From contig CAMWUI010000002.1 in the NCBI GenBank assembly GCA_947177395.1, positions 62,001 to 126,000 on the forward strand: a DNA stretch of 64,000 bases, read 5' to 3'. Position numbers and translations under genes: made by a program. Shown here in pieces: positions 52,333 through 61,259 of the stretch (position 1 is its first letter; every line of letters begins with the position of its first letter). This DNA comes from an uncultured Paraprevotella sp. Its GTDB lineage: Bacteria > Bacteroidota > Bacteroidia > Bacteroidales > Bacteroidaceae. Below the pieces are notes generated by a model. The model searched no databases. It was not told the origin of the DNA and saw nothing but the letters and a program-made list of their open reading frames with translations.

Positions 52333-53088
52333 ATGAAATTAGCTCTGATAGGGTACGGCAAAATGGGCCGTATGATAGAACAGGTCGCAGTAGGCCGGGG
52401 GCATGAAATCGTCTGCATCATCGACGTGGACAACCAGGAGGACTTCGGGTCGGACGCTTTCCGCAGCGCGGATGTGGCCATAGAGTTCACGGCTCCGCAT
52501 GTGGCGTATGACAACTGCATGAAGGCCTTCCGGCAGGGAGTGAAAGTGGTGTCCGGTTCCACGGGATGGATGGCGGAACACGGGGACGAGGTGAGCCGCT
52601 TGTGCCGTGAGGAGGGGCAGACGTTGTTCTGGAGTTCCAATTTCAGTCTGGGGGTGGCTGTCTTCAGTGCTGTCAACAAATACCTGGCGCGCATCATGAA
52701 CCGTTTCGGGGATTATGACGTGAGGATGGAGGAGGTGCATCATGTGCACAAACTGGATGCTCCGAGCGGTACGGCCATTACGCTGGCCGAAGGCATACTC
52801 GCGAACCTGGACCGCAAGACAAAGTGGACGAAAGGAACGCTGCTGGCTCCGGACGGGACGGTGAGCGGTACGGACGATTGTGCACCGGACGAGCTGCCTG
52901 TCGACAGCATCCGTCGCGGCGAGGTGCCGGGCATACATTCCGTGATTTACGACAGCGAGGCCGACCGTATCACCATCACGCACGACGCCCACAACCGCAA
53001 GGGGTTCGCGCTTGGCGCCGTGCTGGCCGCCGAATATACGGCCGCGCACACGGGATTGCTTACCATGGATGATTTGTTTCAGTTTTAA
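52333..53088 (+). CDS. dapB: 4-hydroxy-tetrahydrodipicolinate reductase
   Basis: A 251-residue NAD(P)H-dependent enzyme of the diaminopimelate/lysine pathway that feeds peptidoglycan synthesis. The nucleotide-binding loop is LIGYGKMGRMIEQVA (residues 4-18). The substrate-binding signature EVHHVHKLDAPSGTAITLAEG (about 135-155) includes the catalytic His and Lys. Length is normal for the Bacteroidetes form. It is the first gene of a plus-strand group with two signal-peptidase genes and a WbqC-family gene. Confidence 0.96.
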   Translation: MKLALIGYGKMGRMIEQVAVGRGHEIVCIIDVDNQEDFGSDAFRSADVAIEFTAPHVAYDNCMKAFRQGVKVVSGSTGWMAEHGDEVSRLCREEGQTLFWSSNFSLGVAVFSAVNKYLARIMNRFGDYDVRMEEVHHVHKLDAPSGTAITLAEGILANLDRKTKWTKGTLLAPDGTVSGTDDCAPDELPVDSIRRGEVPGIHSVIYDSEADRITITHDAHNRKGFALGAVLAAEYTAAHTGLLTMDDLFQF

Positions 53089-53097
53089 CAGGACACT

Positions 53098-54549
53098 ATG
53101 AAGATGAAAAAAGAAAAGCCCACGTTGCGTCAGTGGGTGACGATGGGCACGGTGATGGCGCTTTATCTGGCTTTCCTTGTCTGGGTGGAAAGTTGGTGGG
53201 GACTGCTGGTCGTTCCTTTTATATATGATGCCTATATCACGAAGAAAATCAACTGGGGATGGTGGAAAGACCTGGAAAACCCCGTCACCCGTACCATTAT
53301 GAGCTGGGTGGATGCCATTGTGTTCGCGCTGGTGGCCGTTTATTTTGTCAATATCTACTTCTTTCAGAACTATACGATACCTTCTTCCTCGTTAGAGAAG
53401 TCCCTGTTGGTGGGAGACTACCTGTTTGTCAGCAAAATGGCCTACGGGCCGCGTGTGCCGCAGACGCCGCTGTCCATGCCGCTGACCCAGCACACGATGC
53501 CGGTCATCGGATGCAAGTCCTATATCGAATGGCCGCAGTGGGACTACAGGCGGGTGCAGGGCGGAAAGCCCGTGCAGCTGAACGACATTGTCGTGTTCAA
53601 CTATCCCGCCGGGGATACCGTGGTGAGCAATCCCGCCTATCAGGCGATGGACTATTACGGTGAATGTTATAAAGCCGGGCTGCATTGGGCGGCCCAGGTA
53701 AATCCTTCTTTGCCGTCGCCGGACAAGATGTCTCTGACGGACCGCCGCCGTTACTATGACTATGTGTATGCGCTGGGGCGCGAATATGTGCGGCAGAATG
53801 CGGCGGAATACGGCGAACTGCTGTCCCGGCCGGTGGACCGCCGCGAGAATTATGTGAAGCGTTGCGTGGGACTGCCAGGGCAGACGTTGCAGATCAAGGA
53901 CCATGTGATTTATTTGGACGGAAAGCCCAACAAGGAGCCGGACAACGTGCAATACAGCTATCGGATTGTGCTGAGGCAGAACCTTCCCGAGGAACTGGTG
54001 CGCGAACTGGGTATCAGTCAGGAGGACCTGCAGGTCTGTCGCTATACGGGCACGCTGCCTCTGACGCAGGCTGCCTACCGGGCTCTGCTGAAGCGTCCGG
54101 ACCTCGTGGAGAGCCTTGTGTATGACGAGGATGACAGTACGGAAGGGATATACCCGCTGAATGCCTCCACGGGATGGACGCGGGACAATTACGGTCCGGT
54201 GTGGATTCCGGCCAAGGGGAAATCCGTATGCCTGACGCTTGAGAACCTGCCCGTATATGAACGCCCGATCCGGGTGTATGAAGGCAATGAACTGGAAGTG
54301 ACGGAGCAGGGGGATATCCTGATAAACGGGCAGAAAGCGGACTCTTATACGTTCAGGATGGACTATTACTGGATGCAGGGGGACAACCGTCACAACTCGC
54401 TGGATTCACGTTACTGGGGCTTTGTCCCGGAAGACCATATCGTGGGGAAACCTATTCTCATCTGGCTGTCTCTCGACAAGGACAGGGGGTGGTTTGACGG
54501 CCATGTGCGATGGAGCCGTCTGTTCAGATGGGTGGACGACATTAAATAA
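53098..54549 (+). CDS. lepB: Signal peptidase I, large Bacteroidetes form
   Basis: A 483-residue membrane serine protease that removes signal peptides from exported proteins. Three hydrophobic segments occupy residues about 14-45 and 70-90. The catalytic serine is Ser98 in IPSSSLEKSLLVGDYLFVSK and the general-base lysine is Lys254 in NYVKRCVGLPGQ. Box E (GDNRHNSLDSRYWGFVPEDHIVG) is intact near the C-terminus. Long insertions between the Ser and Lys boxes make it about twice the length of Gram-positive enzymes, as I recall for Bacteroides. It lies 9 bases after dapB and 12 bases before the paralogue below. Confidence 0.95.
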   Translation: MKMKKEKPTLRQWVTMGTVMALYLAFLVWVESWWGLLVVPFIYDAYITKKINWGWWKDLENPVTRTIMSWVDAIVFALVAVYFVNIYFFQNYTIPSSSLEKSLLVGDYLFVSKMAYGPRVPQTPLSMPLTQHTMPVIGCKSYIEWPQWDYRRVQGGKPVQLNDIVVFNYPAGDTVVSNPAYQAMDYYGECYKAGLHWAAQVNPSLPSPDKMSLTDRRRYYDYVYALGREYVRQNAAEYGELLSRPVDRRENYVKRCVGLPGQTLQIKDHVIYLDGKPNKEPDNVQYSYRIVLRQNLPEELVRELGISQEDLQVCRYTGTLPLTQAAYRALLKRPDLVESLVYDEDDSTEGIYPLNASTGWTRDNYGPVWIPAKGKSVCLTLENLPVYERPIRVYEGNELEVTEQGDILINGQKADSYTFRMDYYWMQGDNRHNSLDSRYWGFVPEDHIVGKPILIWLSLDKDRGWFDGHVRWSRLFRWVDDIK

Positions 54550-54561
54550 AACGATTGCGGT

Positions 54562-55302
54562 TTGAAGCGTTACAAAGGATTGTTGGCTGCGTTGGTGACT
54601 GCCGTGCTGGCAGTCGTGTGTGTGCGTCTGTTTTTCGCCATGATACTGGTGATTCCGGCCGATGGCGAACGTCCGGCATTGTATGCGGGAGACCGCGTCT
54701 GGGTGTCCCGGTCGGCATACGGCATACGTCTGCCTTTCTCCGGTCGGTGGGGGTACAGACGTGTGGGAACTTCCGCCGTGTCGGAGGGCGATTGGGTGGC
54801 TTTCAACAACCCGGTTGCAGGGCCGGATGTCCCGCTGGAGCGGCGTGAAGTCTTTGTAGGGCGTTGTCTGGGGTTGCCGGGCGATACGCTTTGGTTCGGT
54901 GTGGACGGCTGTCCTTCGCGCAGACGTGATGAAATCTGTGGTGATGCCTGGCCTGTCGTAGTGCCGGCCAAAGGGCGGAAAGTGAAGGTTGAACCTTGGA
55001 GCGCCCGTCTGTATGGGCAGGCGGTCAACGGGCATGAACGTGTGAAGGCGGCTGTCATAGACGATTCGCTGTGTGTGGATGGCCGGATGATTTCCTGTTA
55101 CCGTTTCGGTCAGGACTTCTATTGGATGTCTTCTTCTGCTGCTTCCGGTCAGGCTATGGATTCCCGTACGTTTGGGCTTGTGCCCGCGACGCATCTCGTC
55201 GGTCGGCTGGTATGTGTGTTGTATTCGCTGGATCCGGATGTTCCTTGGTACAAATCGTTCCGCACGGACCGTGTGGGCGTTTTGCTTCCCGCAGCGGATT
55301 AA
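54562..55302 (+). CDS. S26-family signal peptidase paralogue lacking the Ser-Lys dyad
   Basis: A 246-residue protein that aligns with LepB but has lost both catalytic residues. One transmembrane helix (residues about 7-28) is followed by IPADGERPALYAGDRVWVSR, where the serine position is Gly35. The lysine box reads EVFVGRCLGLPGDTL, with Gly100 in place of Lys. Box E retains MDSRTFGLVPATHLVG. It is thus probably inactive as a peptidase and may act as a partner or regulator of the adjacent LepB. The only good start is a TTG at 54562; no ATG lies near. It is 12 bases after lepB and 26 bases before the WbqC-family gene. Confidence 0.82.
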   Translation: MKRYKGLLAALVTAVLAVVCVRLFFAMILVIPADGERPALYAGDRVWVSRSAYGIRLPFSGRWGYRRVGTSAVSEGDWVAFNNPVAGPDVPLERREVFVGRCLGLPGDTLWFGVDGCPSRRRDEICGDAWPVVVPAKGRKVKVEPWSARLYGQAVNGHERVKAAVIDDSLCVDGRMISCYRFGQDFYWMSSSAASGQAMDSRTFGLVPATHLVGRLVCVLYSLDPDVPWYKSFRTDRVGVLLPAAD

Positions 55303-55328
55303 GTGTTGTTTTTTCTTTGGCAGACAGG

Positions 55329-55979
55329 ATGAAATCGGCAGTTCTTCTTTCCACGGCTTATTGGGCCCCGGTGCAGTATTATACAAAATTGTGTGCTTGT
55401 CCGGTTGCGTATGTGGAGATGTACGAGCATTATGTGAAGCAGACCTACCGCAACCGCTGTGTTATAGCCTCGCCCAACGGAGTGCAGGCGCTTACGGTGC
55501 CCGTCGTGAAACCGGAGCATGATAAATGCCCGATAAAGGATATCCGTATTTCGGATCACGGGAACTGGAGGCATTTGCATTGGAATGCCTTGGAGAGTGC
55601 CTATCGCAACAGTCCTTTCTTTGAATATTACGCCGACGACTTCCGGCCTTTTTATACGAAGAAATGGGAATTTCTCTGCGATTTCAACGAGGCGATATGC
55701 CACAAGGTGTGCGAACTTGTCGACCTGCATCCGCAACTCCTGCGGACATGCGCTTACGGCCGGACGGAGGAAGATTTGTCTTGTGACGATTTCCGTATGT
55801 CCCTTTCCCCGAAAACGGGGTATGCCGCGGATGCCGCTTTCTCACCCGTATCCTATTATCAGGTGTTTCGGGAAAGGCACGGCTTTCTTCCGAATCTAAG
55901 TGTGGCCGACCTGTTGTTCAATATGGGGCCGGAAAGCATACTGGTCCTGCAGGCCTCTCTGACGGAGCTCCGTCCTTGA
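55329..55979 (+). CDS. WbqC family protein
   Basis: A 216-residue protein of the WbqC family. MKSAVLLSTAYWAPVQYYTKL, YVKQTYRNRCVIASPNGVQALTVPV and RHLHWNALESAYRNSPFFEYY are characteristic; the HW and Y-x-x-P-F patterns are conserved in the family. WbqC-like proteins occur in O-antigen clusters but their biochemistry is not well settled. The start at 55329 gives the family's usual N-terminus; a longer frame overlapping the upstream gene is rejected. It appears to be the last gene of dapB-lepB-lepB2-wbqC. Confidence 0.85.
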   Translation: MKSAVLLSTAYWAPVQYYTKLCACPVAYVEMYEHYVKQTYRNRCVIASPNGVQALTVPVVKPEHDKCPIKDIRISDHGNWRHLHWNALESAYRNSPFFEYYADDFRPFYTKKWEFLCDFNEAICHKVCELVDLHPQLLRTCAYGRTEEDLSCDDFRMSLSPKTGYAADAAFSPVSYYQVFRERHGFLPNLSVADLLFNMGPESILVLQASLTELRP

Positions 55980-55988
55980 AAATCCGGT

Positions 55989-57272
55989 TCATCGATAAAT
56001 CAGTGTGGTGAGTTTTTCCGGTTGGAACAACTCTTTCGCCACCTCGTACAGGTCTTCGGCGGTCAGGGCGTCGATGCGTTCATACAACCGCTGGATGTTC
56101 CGTCCCCGGTTGTAGTGAAGGTACGTCTTTCCCAAGGCGAGAGCCGCATTCTCGAAATTGTCGCATGATATCCCTATTTGTCCTTTTATCTGTCTTTTGG
56201 CGGCTTCCAGTGTCGTTTTGCCCAAAGGAGCCGATGATAGTTTCCTCAGTTCGTTGAAAACCAGCCGGCGGCAGTGTGCCACATCTTTCGGGTCGCATCC
56301 GAAATATACGCACCATATCCCCGTGTCGGTATAGGCCGTCATGTTGCTTTCCACGGTGTATACGAGCCCTCTGCGTTCCCGCAGGCTCAGGTTCAGGCGT
56401 GAGTTCATGCCCGGTCCGCCCAGCATGTTGTTCAGCAGGTACAGGCTGAGATGCCGCGGGTCGCATGCGCTGTAAGCCTGTGTGCCGATCATGACGTGCG
56501 CCTGATGCGTGTCTTTGTGCAATGTGATTTCCTGCGGAAGGCTCGTGGAAGGTCTGACCCGTCCCTGTTCTTCGTTGCTGACGGGAAGGGGGAAGTCAGT
56601 GGCTTCGAGCAGGATACGTCGGGGGTGTCCGATGGGGAGAGATTGTCTTACCCGTTCCAAAGCCCGTTCTGTCTGTCTGATGACTTGCCGGATGTCTATT
56701 TTACCCAGTACGAACAGGGTGGCGTTGCGCGGAGTGTACAGTCGGTCGGCGAACTCTGTCAGATGGGCGCTCCGGTAAGAATAGAGGCTGTCTGCATTTC
56801 CCAGGATATTCCTTGCCAGGGGATGTCCTGTGAAAACGAGGTTCTCGAAGTCATCGAATATCAGTTCGGAAGGCGAGTCGTTGTAGCTCTCGATCTCGTC
56901 GGCGACAACGGCCGCTTCCTTGTCCATTTCCCCCTGGGGATATACGCTTCCCCATACCAGGTCGCACAACAGGTCCACGGCCCGGCCGAAATGTTCCTTC
57001 AGAAAAGCCGTATAGTAGACCGTTTCTTCCTTTCCCGTATATGCGTTCAGGTCGCCTCCCACGCTTTCCATACGGTTCAGTATATGCCATGAGCGACGGC
57101 GGCGGGTTCCTTTGAACGTAAGGTGTTCGCAGAAATGGGCCATTCCGCTTTCGTTATCTCGTTCGTCTCTGGTTCCGGCGTTGATGGCTATGCCGCAGTA
57201 TGCCACATCGGTAGCGGAGGGGGCGCATACGAGGCGCAGACCGCAGGGAAGGGTGTGATAGGATGTTTCCAT
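55989..57272 (-). CDS. M16-family zinc metallopeptidase
   Basis: A 427-residue pitrilysin-type peptidase. The inverted zinc motif HxxEH is complete (His46, Glu49 and His50 in MAHFCEHLTFKG) and the third ligand Glu126 lies 76 residues later in VVADEIESYNDSPSEL, the spacing of active M16 enzymes. The second half (LYLLNNMLGGPGMNSRLNLSLRERRGLVYTVES) carries the Arg/Tyr substrate motif. Such single-unit M16 enzymes in Bacteroidetes are thought to degrade peptides in homodimers. The start at 57272 (METSYHTLPCGL) fits the family; the frame extends into feoB. It lies 7 bases after the feoB stop. Confidence 0.92.
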   Translation of the reverse strand: METSYHTLPCGLRLVCAPSATDVAYCGIAINAGTRDERDNESGMAHFCEHLTFKGTRRRRSWHILNRMESVGGDLNAYTGKEETVYYTAFLKEHFGRAVDLLCDLVWGSVYPQGEMDKEAAVVADEIESYNDSPSELIFDDFENLVFTGHPLARNILGNADSLYSYRSAHLTEFADRLYTPRNATLFVLGKIDIRQVIRQTERALERVRQSLPIGHPRRILLEATDFPLPVSNEEQGRVRPSTSLPQEITLHKDTHQAHVMIGTQAYSACDPRHLSLYLLNNMLGGPGMNSRLNLSLRERRGLVYTVESNMTAYTDTGIWCVYFGCDPKDVAHCRRLVFNELRKLSSAPLGKTTLEAAKRQIKGQIGISCDNFENAALALGKTYLHYNRGRNIQRLYERIDALTAEDLYEVAKELFQPEKLTTLIYR

Positions 57273-57279
57273 GATATTA

Positions 57280-59616
57280 TCAGAGATATAGGGCGATTCG
57301 ATAAACGGTGAAAGCCATGATGTAAGCCAGTCCCGTGGTGTACAATATGGTGAATACGCCCCATTTCCAACTGCCGCTTTCCCCGATGATGGCACCCACG
57401 GTTGCCAGGCAGGGAAAATACAGCAGGGCGAAGACCAGATAGCTGAAAGCTGCTTCGGGAGTCGTGTATTGCCTGAGGGTCTGTGCCAGTCGTGTTTGAG
57501 AGGCATCTTCCGGACTCTTTGCGGATGTATCGTCCTCCGAGCAGTTGTACAGTACGCCGAGGGTGCTCACCATGAGTTCCTTGGCTCCGATGCCGGCCAT
57601 GATACCCACTCCCATGCGCCAGTCATATCCCAAAGGTCTGATGGCGGGTTCGATGGCATGTCCTATGCGTCCCATGTAGGATTGTTCCTGTTGTTGGGCG
57701 GGAGTGAGGCTGTCGTCCCTGTTTGTCGGGAAATAGCCTAAAGCCCAGATGATGATGCTGGCCACAAGGATGATTCTTCCCATTTTATGCAGGTATTGGT
57801 GCCCTTTTTCCCAGGTGTGGCGGAATGTGCTCCGCAATGCCGGCAACCGGTAGGGAGGGAGTTCCATGACGAAGTGGCTCTCTTGTTTCCGGTACAGGAG
57901 TCTGCTCATGACCCATGCGGCCAGCAACGCTGTAACGATGCCCAGCATGTAAAGGGCGAACAGGACATTGCCGGCTTCTGAAGCGAAAAAAGCCCCGGTG
58001 AATACGATGTAAACCGGCATGCGGGCGCTGCACGACATAAAAGGCGTCACCAGCATGGTGATAAGTCTGCTTTTGTGGTTCTCGATAGTGCGTGTGGCCA
58101 TGATGGCGGGTACGTTGCAGCCGAATCCCATCAGTAGCGGGATGAATGATTTTCCGTGCAGGCCGGTACGTTTCAGGAAGGGGTCGGCCAGTAAGGCCGC
58201 TCGTGCCAGATAACCGGAGTCCTCCAGTATGGATATGAAGAAATACAGGATGAGTATGTTTGGCAAGAATACGATGACACTGCCCACGCCTCCCAGAATG
58301 CCGTCGGTGAGCAGGTCGTTCAGCATGCCTTCTTCCATGTGCGATCTGATGAAGTCACTCAGTGCGGAGACACCTTCGTCTATGAGGTTCATGGGATATT
58401 CTCCCAGGACGAAAGTGGCCCAGAAAACAAACCACATGAGCAGGAAGAACAGCGGATAGGCAAGCCACTTGTTGTTCATCCATCTGTCCAGCAGTCCGGT
58501 GATACGGTCCGTCGGTCCGGCTTTCCGTTCATAGATGCCTTCAAGCAGTCGCCCGATGGAATCATAACGGGCTTCATCTTCTTTTTCACGTTCGGGGCAA
58601 GGGCACTGAAAGGGCATCCGCGGGGTATCTGCTGTTCCGGCCGACTGGTCGCAGAGACATCTTTCCGGATGGGCGCAATGTGTTCCTGCGCTGTGCGGGT
58701 TCACGGGCTGCGTGTGTCCGAAGGCTCTGTGTTCGTCGGCGACGCGGATGGCTATTCTCAGCAGTTCGTCGATACCTTGTCGCCGGCGTGCGACCGTAGG
58801 GACCAATGGCATCTTCAGACGCCGTTCCAGTTCCTTGATATCGATTCGGCTGCCGCTGCTTTCCAGCTCGTCGAACATATTCAGTGCTCCCACCAGCGGT
58901 TGTTTGCGTTCTTTCAGCTGCATGGTGAGCAGCAGATTGCGTTTCAGGTTCGTGACGTCGATGACATTGATAACGGCATCGATGTCTCCCTCCTCCAGTT
59001 CATGGTCTACGTAGGCCTCTTCGGGGCTGAATGCGCGGAGCGAGTAAGTTCCGGGCAAGTCGATGATACGAAGCCTGCGGCCTTCGAACGTCATGTGCCC
59101 GATGACGCTCCGCACCGTGACCCCGCTGTAGTTACCGGTATGTTCGTGGCCGCCCGAGGCTGCGTTGAAGAGCGATGTTTTGCCGCAGTTGGGATTACCC
59201 ACCAAGGCCAATGTCAGTTCGTCGTTTTCTTTGGTTTCCTTGCCATTCTTTCCGGTGCAGGAACAAAGAGAAGGGCGGGAGGAGTGGGGCATACGTATGG
59301 GATGCGCTGGTTTTTCATGCAAGCATGTCGTGTCGGTCTTTGTCTTATTGTCGGAAAAAAATGGCATGCCATTTGAAACAGCGGCTTCTATTTTTATAGC
59401 CTCTTCCCGGCGCAATGCTATCCGGCTGTCCATGATTTCAAATACGATGGGATCTCCTAACGGAGCCGTGAGCAGACGTTTCACCGACTCTCCTTTCACG
59501 AATCCCATCTCGCCCAGGCGTGCACGGAAAGCGCCATTACCCTGTATATGTGTTATTACAGCGGTTTCCCCTTGCGGGATGTCTGTAAGTCTTGTGTTCA
59601 CTGATGCCTGTTTCAC
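57280..59616 (-). CDS. feoB: FeoA-FeoB fusion ferrous iron transporter
   Basis: A 778-residue inner-membrane Fe(II) transporter. Residues 1-80 form a FeoA (SH3-like) domain. The FeoB G domain follows: G1 GNPNCGKTS (140-148), G3 DLPGT (186-190) and G4 NMFD (246-249). The membrane part begins near 385 and contains the Nramp-like gates, including GCNVPAIMATRTIE. Two linkers are unusually rich in Cys and His: residues 98-120 (C98, H100, H105, H111, C118, C120) and 296-340 (five His, five Cys, including HCAHPERCLC and CPC). These could bind metal. A TAATTTTG box lies 29 bases upstream. The M16 peptidase gene follows after 7 bases. Confidence 0.95.
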   Translation of the reverse strand: MKQASVNTRLTDIPQGETAVITHIQGNGAFRARLGEMGFVKGESVKRLLTAPLGDPIVFEIMDSRIALRREEAIKIEAAVSNGMPFFSDNKTKTDTTCLHEKPAHPIRMPHSSRPSLCSCTGKNGKETKENDELTLALVGNPNCGKTSLFNAASGGHEHTGNYSGVTVRSVIGHMTFEGRRLRIIDLPGTYSLRAFSPEEAYVDHELEEGDIDAVINVIDVTNLKRNLLLTMQLKERKQPLVGALNMFDELESSGSRIDIKELERRLKMPLVPTVARRRQGIDELLRIAIRVADEHRAFGHTQPVNPHSAGTHCAHPERCLCDQSAGTADTPRMPFQCPCPEREKEDEARYDSIGRLLEGIYERKAGPTDRITGLLDRWMNNKWLAYPLFFLLMWFVFWATFVLGEYPMNLIDEGVSALSDFIRSHMEEGMLNDLLTDGILGGVGSVIVFLPNILILYFFISILEDSGYLARAALLADPFLKRTGLHGKSFIPLLMGFGCNVPAIMATRTIENHKSRLITMLVTPFMSCSARMPVYIVFTGAFFASEAGNVLFALYMLGIVTALLAAWVMSRLLYRKQESHFVMELPPYRLPALRSTFRHTWEKGHQYLHKMGRIILVASIIIWALGYFPTNRDDSLTPAQQQEQSYMGRIGHAIEPAIRPLGYDWRMGVGIMAGIGAKELMVSTLGVLYNCSEDDTSAKSPEDASQTRLAQTLRQYTTPEAAFSYLVFALLYFPCLATVGAIIGESGSWKWGVFTILYTTGLAYIMAFTVYRIALYL

Positions 59617-59644
59617 TGTTCCCGTTTGTCTTTGGTTTAAATTA

Positions 59645-59652
59645 CAAAATTA
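59645..59652 (-). promoter_or_regulatory. -7 box for feoB
   Basis: On the minus strand this reads TAATTTTG, 28 bases upstream of the feoB ATG. No iron-regulator (Fur) box is obvious around it. Confidence 0.45.
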
Positions 59653-59704
59653 CAGACTTTAGCCGGGATGTCCAATACTTAGAAACAATGATTTGTCCGG
59701 AAAA

Positions 59705-60883
59705 TCAGTATGGAAGCAGGGTGTTGTCTCCTTCCGGCAGGACGGCGATGCACTCCATCTCGATGAGCCAGCCCGGCCTACAGACGGGGGCCTGTACGAA
59801 CAAGGTGGGTGTATCCGGCAGTTTCTGTCTTATGATGTCTTGTGCAGCCGGGTAGTCGGATGCATCCCTCAGATACACGATTGCCTGCATGATATGTCGG
59901 CCGTCGGCTCCTTTTTCTGCCAACAGAGCCTCCACGTTTTCCCACATGCGCAGGGTTTGTTCTTCCACATGATAGGGATGTACAATCTCTCCCCGGTTGT
60001 TTATGCTGGCAGTTCCGCTGATAAACAGGTGGGTGCGGTCGCCGTATATAACGGCTGTGCCCCGTTCGAAAGTCACGCCGTATTCGTGGGTGGGATTCAG
60101 GTGGGTGGGGGCATGCAGGTAGGATATCTGTTCGGGTTGCAGACCTTTGACGGCATAGGCATCCATGTGAACCAGAACATTTTTGTCTGTGCCTTTTCCT
60201 TCTATGCCTGTACTGGCTATGTAATGAGTTTGAGGCGTAAGCCCGTTGGTCTCGAACAAGTCTTTTCTTGCTTTGACCAGACCTGCGTAATACAAGTCTA
60301 TGTCTCGTACATAAAACCAGGTACGTATGCAATTGTCGGTTAAAGTGGCCTGCTGGCGGTGCAGGTCTTCCATGTATTGCTTCATGAGGACGTATGTCTG
60401 GTGTTCGGAAGTCCCCTCTGCGTGTTCGTAGTTGGCGGACCATACATGTGTACGTCCGTTGTGCTTCCAGATGGTCGCGTTGTGTTCTCGTGTAAGGTCT
60501 TTTGTTGTATGATCCGTTCGGACGGCGTATAGCCACAGAACTATTTTGTTCCCGTTCAGCGGATACTGTCCGATAAAGGAGCAGGCTCCATTGTCTTCCG
60601 TCTTTTCGGGCAGACAGGGAAGCTGATTGGGAACATCGCTTAAGAAAAATCTCTGCCAGATGATATCGTAGTTTCCTTCCGGGGATTCCTCGGTCAGTTT
60701 CCGTGCGGTTTCCTGCAGGAGAGACCAAGCTGTTCCGAAGTGCAGGCCGGGAAGGACACGAAGGCATGCATGCATTTCCTCTGTTCCGCAGGAAGGAGAG
60801 AAACGTGAGAATTCCACTTCGACCTGTCCGTCAGCATAAGACGATTTGGAGTTCTGTATCATATCGATAGGAGTGTTTATCAT
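59705..60883 (-). CDS. Rid-fold enzyme resembling FkbO/Hyg5 chorismatases
   Basis: A 392-residue protein. The C-terminal half is a Rid/YjgF-type fold, with LFISGTASINNRGEIVHPYHVEEQTLRMWENVEALL and the final VQAPVCRPGWLIEMECIAV, where the glutamate matches the catalytic Glu of the fold. The N-terminal half forms a second, diverged Rid-like domain. This two-domain layout and length match the FkbO/Hyg5 chorismate-transforming enzymes, which convert chorismate to a dihydroxycyclohexadiene acid or a hydroxybenzoate plus pyruvate. Another Rid-family hydrolase is possible. The start at 60883 (MINTPIDMIQN) is preferred to a frame extending 29 codons upstream through a hairpin. Confidence 0.6.
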   Translation of the reverse strand: MINTPIDMIQNSKSSYADGQVEVEFSRFSPSCGTEEMHACLRVLPGLHFGTAWSLLQETARKLTEESPEGNYDIIWQRFFLSDVPNQLPCLPEKTEDNGACSFIGQYPLNGNKIVLWLYAVRTDHTTKDLTREHNATIWKHNGRTHVWSANYEHAEGTSEHQTYVLMKQYMEDLHRQQATLTDNCIRTWFYVRDIDLYYAGLVKARKDLFETNGLTPQTHYIASTGIEGKGTDKNVLVHMDAYAVKGLQPEQISYLHAPTHLNPTHEYGVTFERGTAVIYGDRTHLFISGTASINNRGEIVHPYHVEEQTLRMWENVEALLAEKGADGRHIMQAIVYLRDASDYPAAQDIIRQKLPDTPTLFVQAPVCRPGWLIEMECIAVLPEGDNTLLPY

Positions 60884-60954
60884 CAGATGTCGTATTTTCG
60901 GGCTGCAAGTTCCGAAAAAAAAAGCATATATGAGTATGTTTTCTTTACTATATG

Positions 60955-60990
60955 CTAAAAACCGCCGCAACCTCCGGCCTTATGAAACAT
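60955..60990 (-). CDS. Possible 11-residue leader peptide
   Basis: A minus-strand frame reading MFHKAGGCGGF, then TAG. Its 3' half is the downstream arm of the GC-rich hairpin at 60958-61016, and it lies between a -7 box and the chorismatase-like gene. This is the layout of a leader peptide, but codon content does not point to one amino acid and no ribosome-binding site is evident. Confidence 0.25.
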   Translation of the reverse strand: MFHKAGGCGGF

Positions 60991-61016
60991 AAACGGGAGT
61001 GAATGGCGGCGGTTTT
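60958..61016 (-). terminator. Attenuator-like hairpin upstream of the chorismatase-like gene
   Basis: AAAACCGCCGC (60958-60968) pairs perfectly with GCGGCGGTTTT (61006-61016) around a 37-base loop with a minor CTCC/GGAG stem. On the minus strand the stem is followed by five T residues, 75 bases before the ATG at 60883 and after the -7 box at 61067-61074. It also has a T-rich flank on the plus strand. Confidence 0.6.
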
Positions 61017-61066
61017 CTGATTTTCTTTAATTCTTTTTATATGATTCATCCATGGCTGAGATAATG

Positions 61067-61074
61067 CAAAGGTA
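61067..61074 (-). promoter_or_regulatory. -7 box for the chorismatase-like gene
   Basis: On the minus strand this reads TACCTTTG, 183 bases upstream of the ATG. The resulting leader would contain the GC-rich hairpin. Confidence 0.4.
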
Positions 61075-61259
61075 GGGAGATGTTTCGGAGGATGCAATCC
61101 TCATATCATGTGATTTTTCTGTTCCGGATATAGATGTCTTTCGGTAGCGGGTGTAAAGTCCTGCTACTTCGAACAGGTGAAAATACCTAAATATAGGGAT
61201 TGTATAAGTCGTTGAAAAGTGCTTTCTTTGTCTCCGCTTTAATTATAAGGAAGGGTAAT

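Larger units (their letters stand above)
60884..61259. other. Divergent leader region with promoter and attenuator-like hairpin
   Basis: These 376 bases lie between the chorismatase-like (minus) and regulator (plus) genes. They contain a minus-strand TACCTTTG box (61067-61074), an 11-bp GC-rich hairpin (60958-61016) and an 11-codon minus-strand frame (60955-60990) overlapping it. No clear -7 box was found for the plus-strand regulator. Confidence 0.5.
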
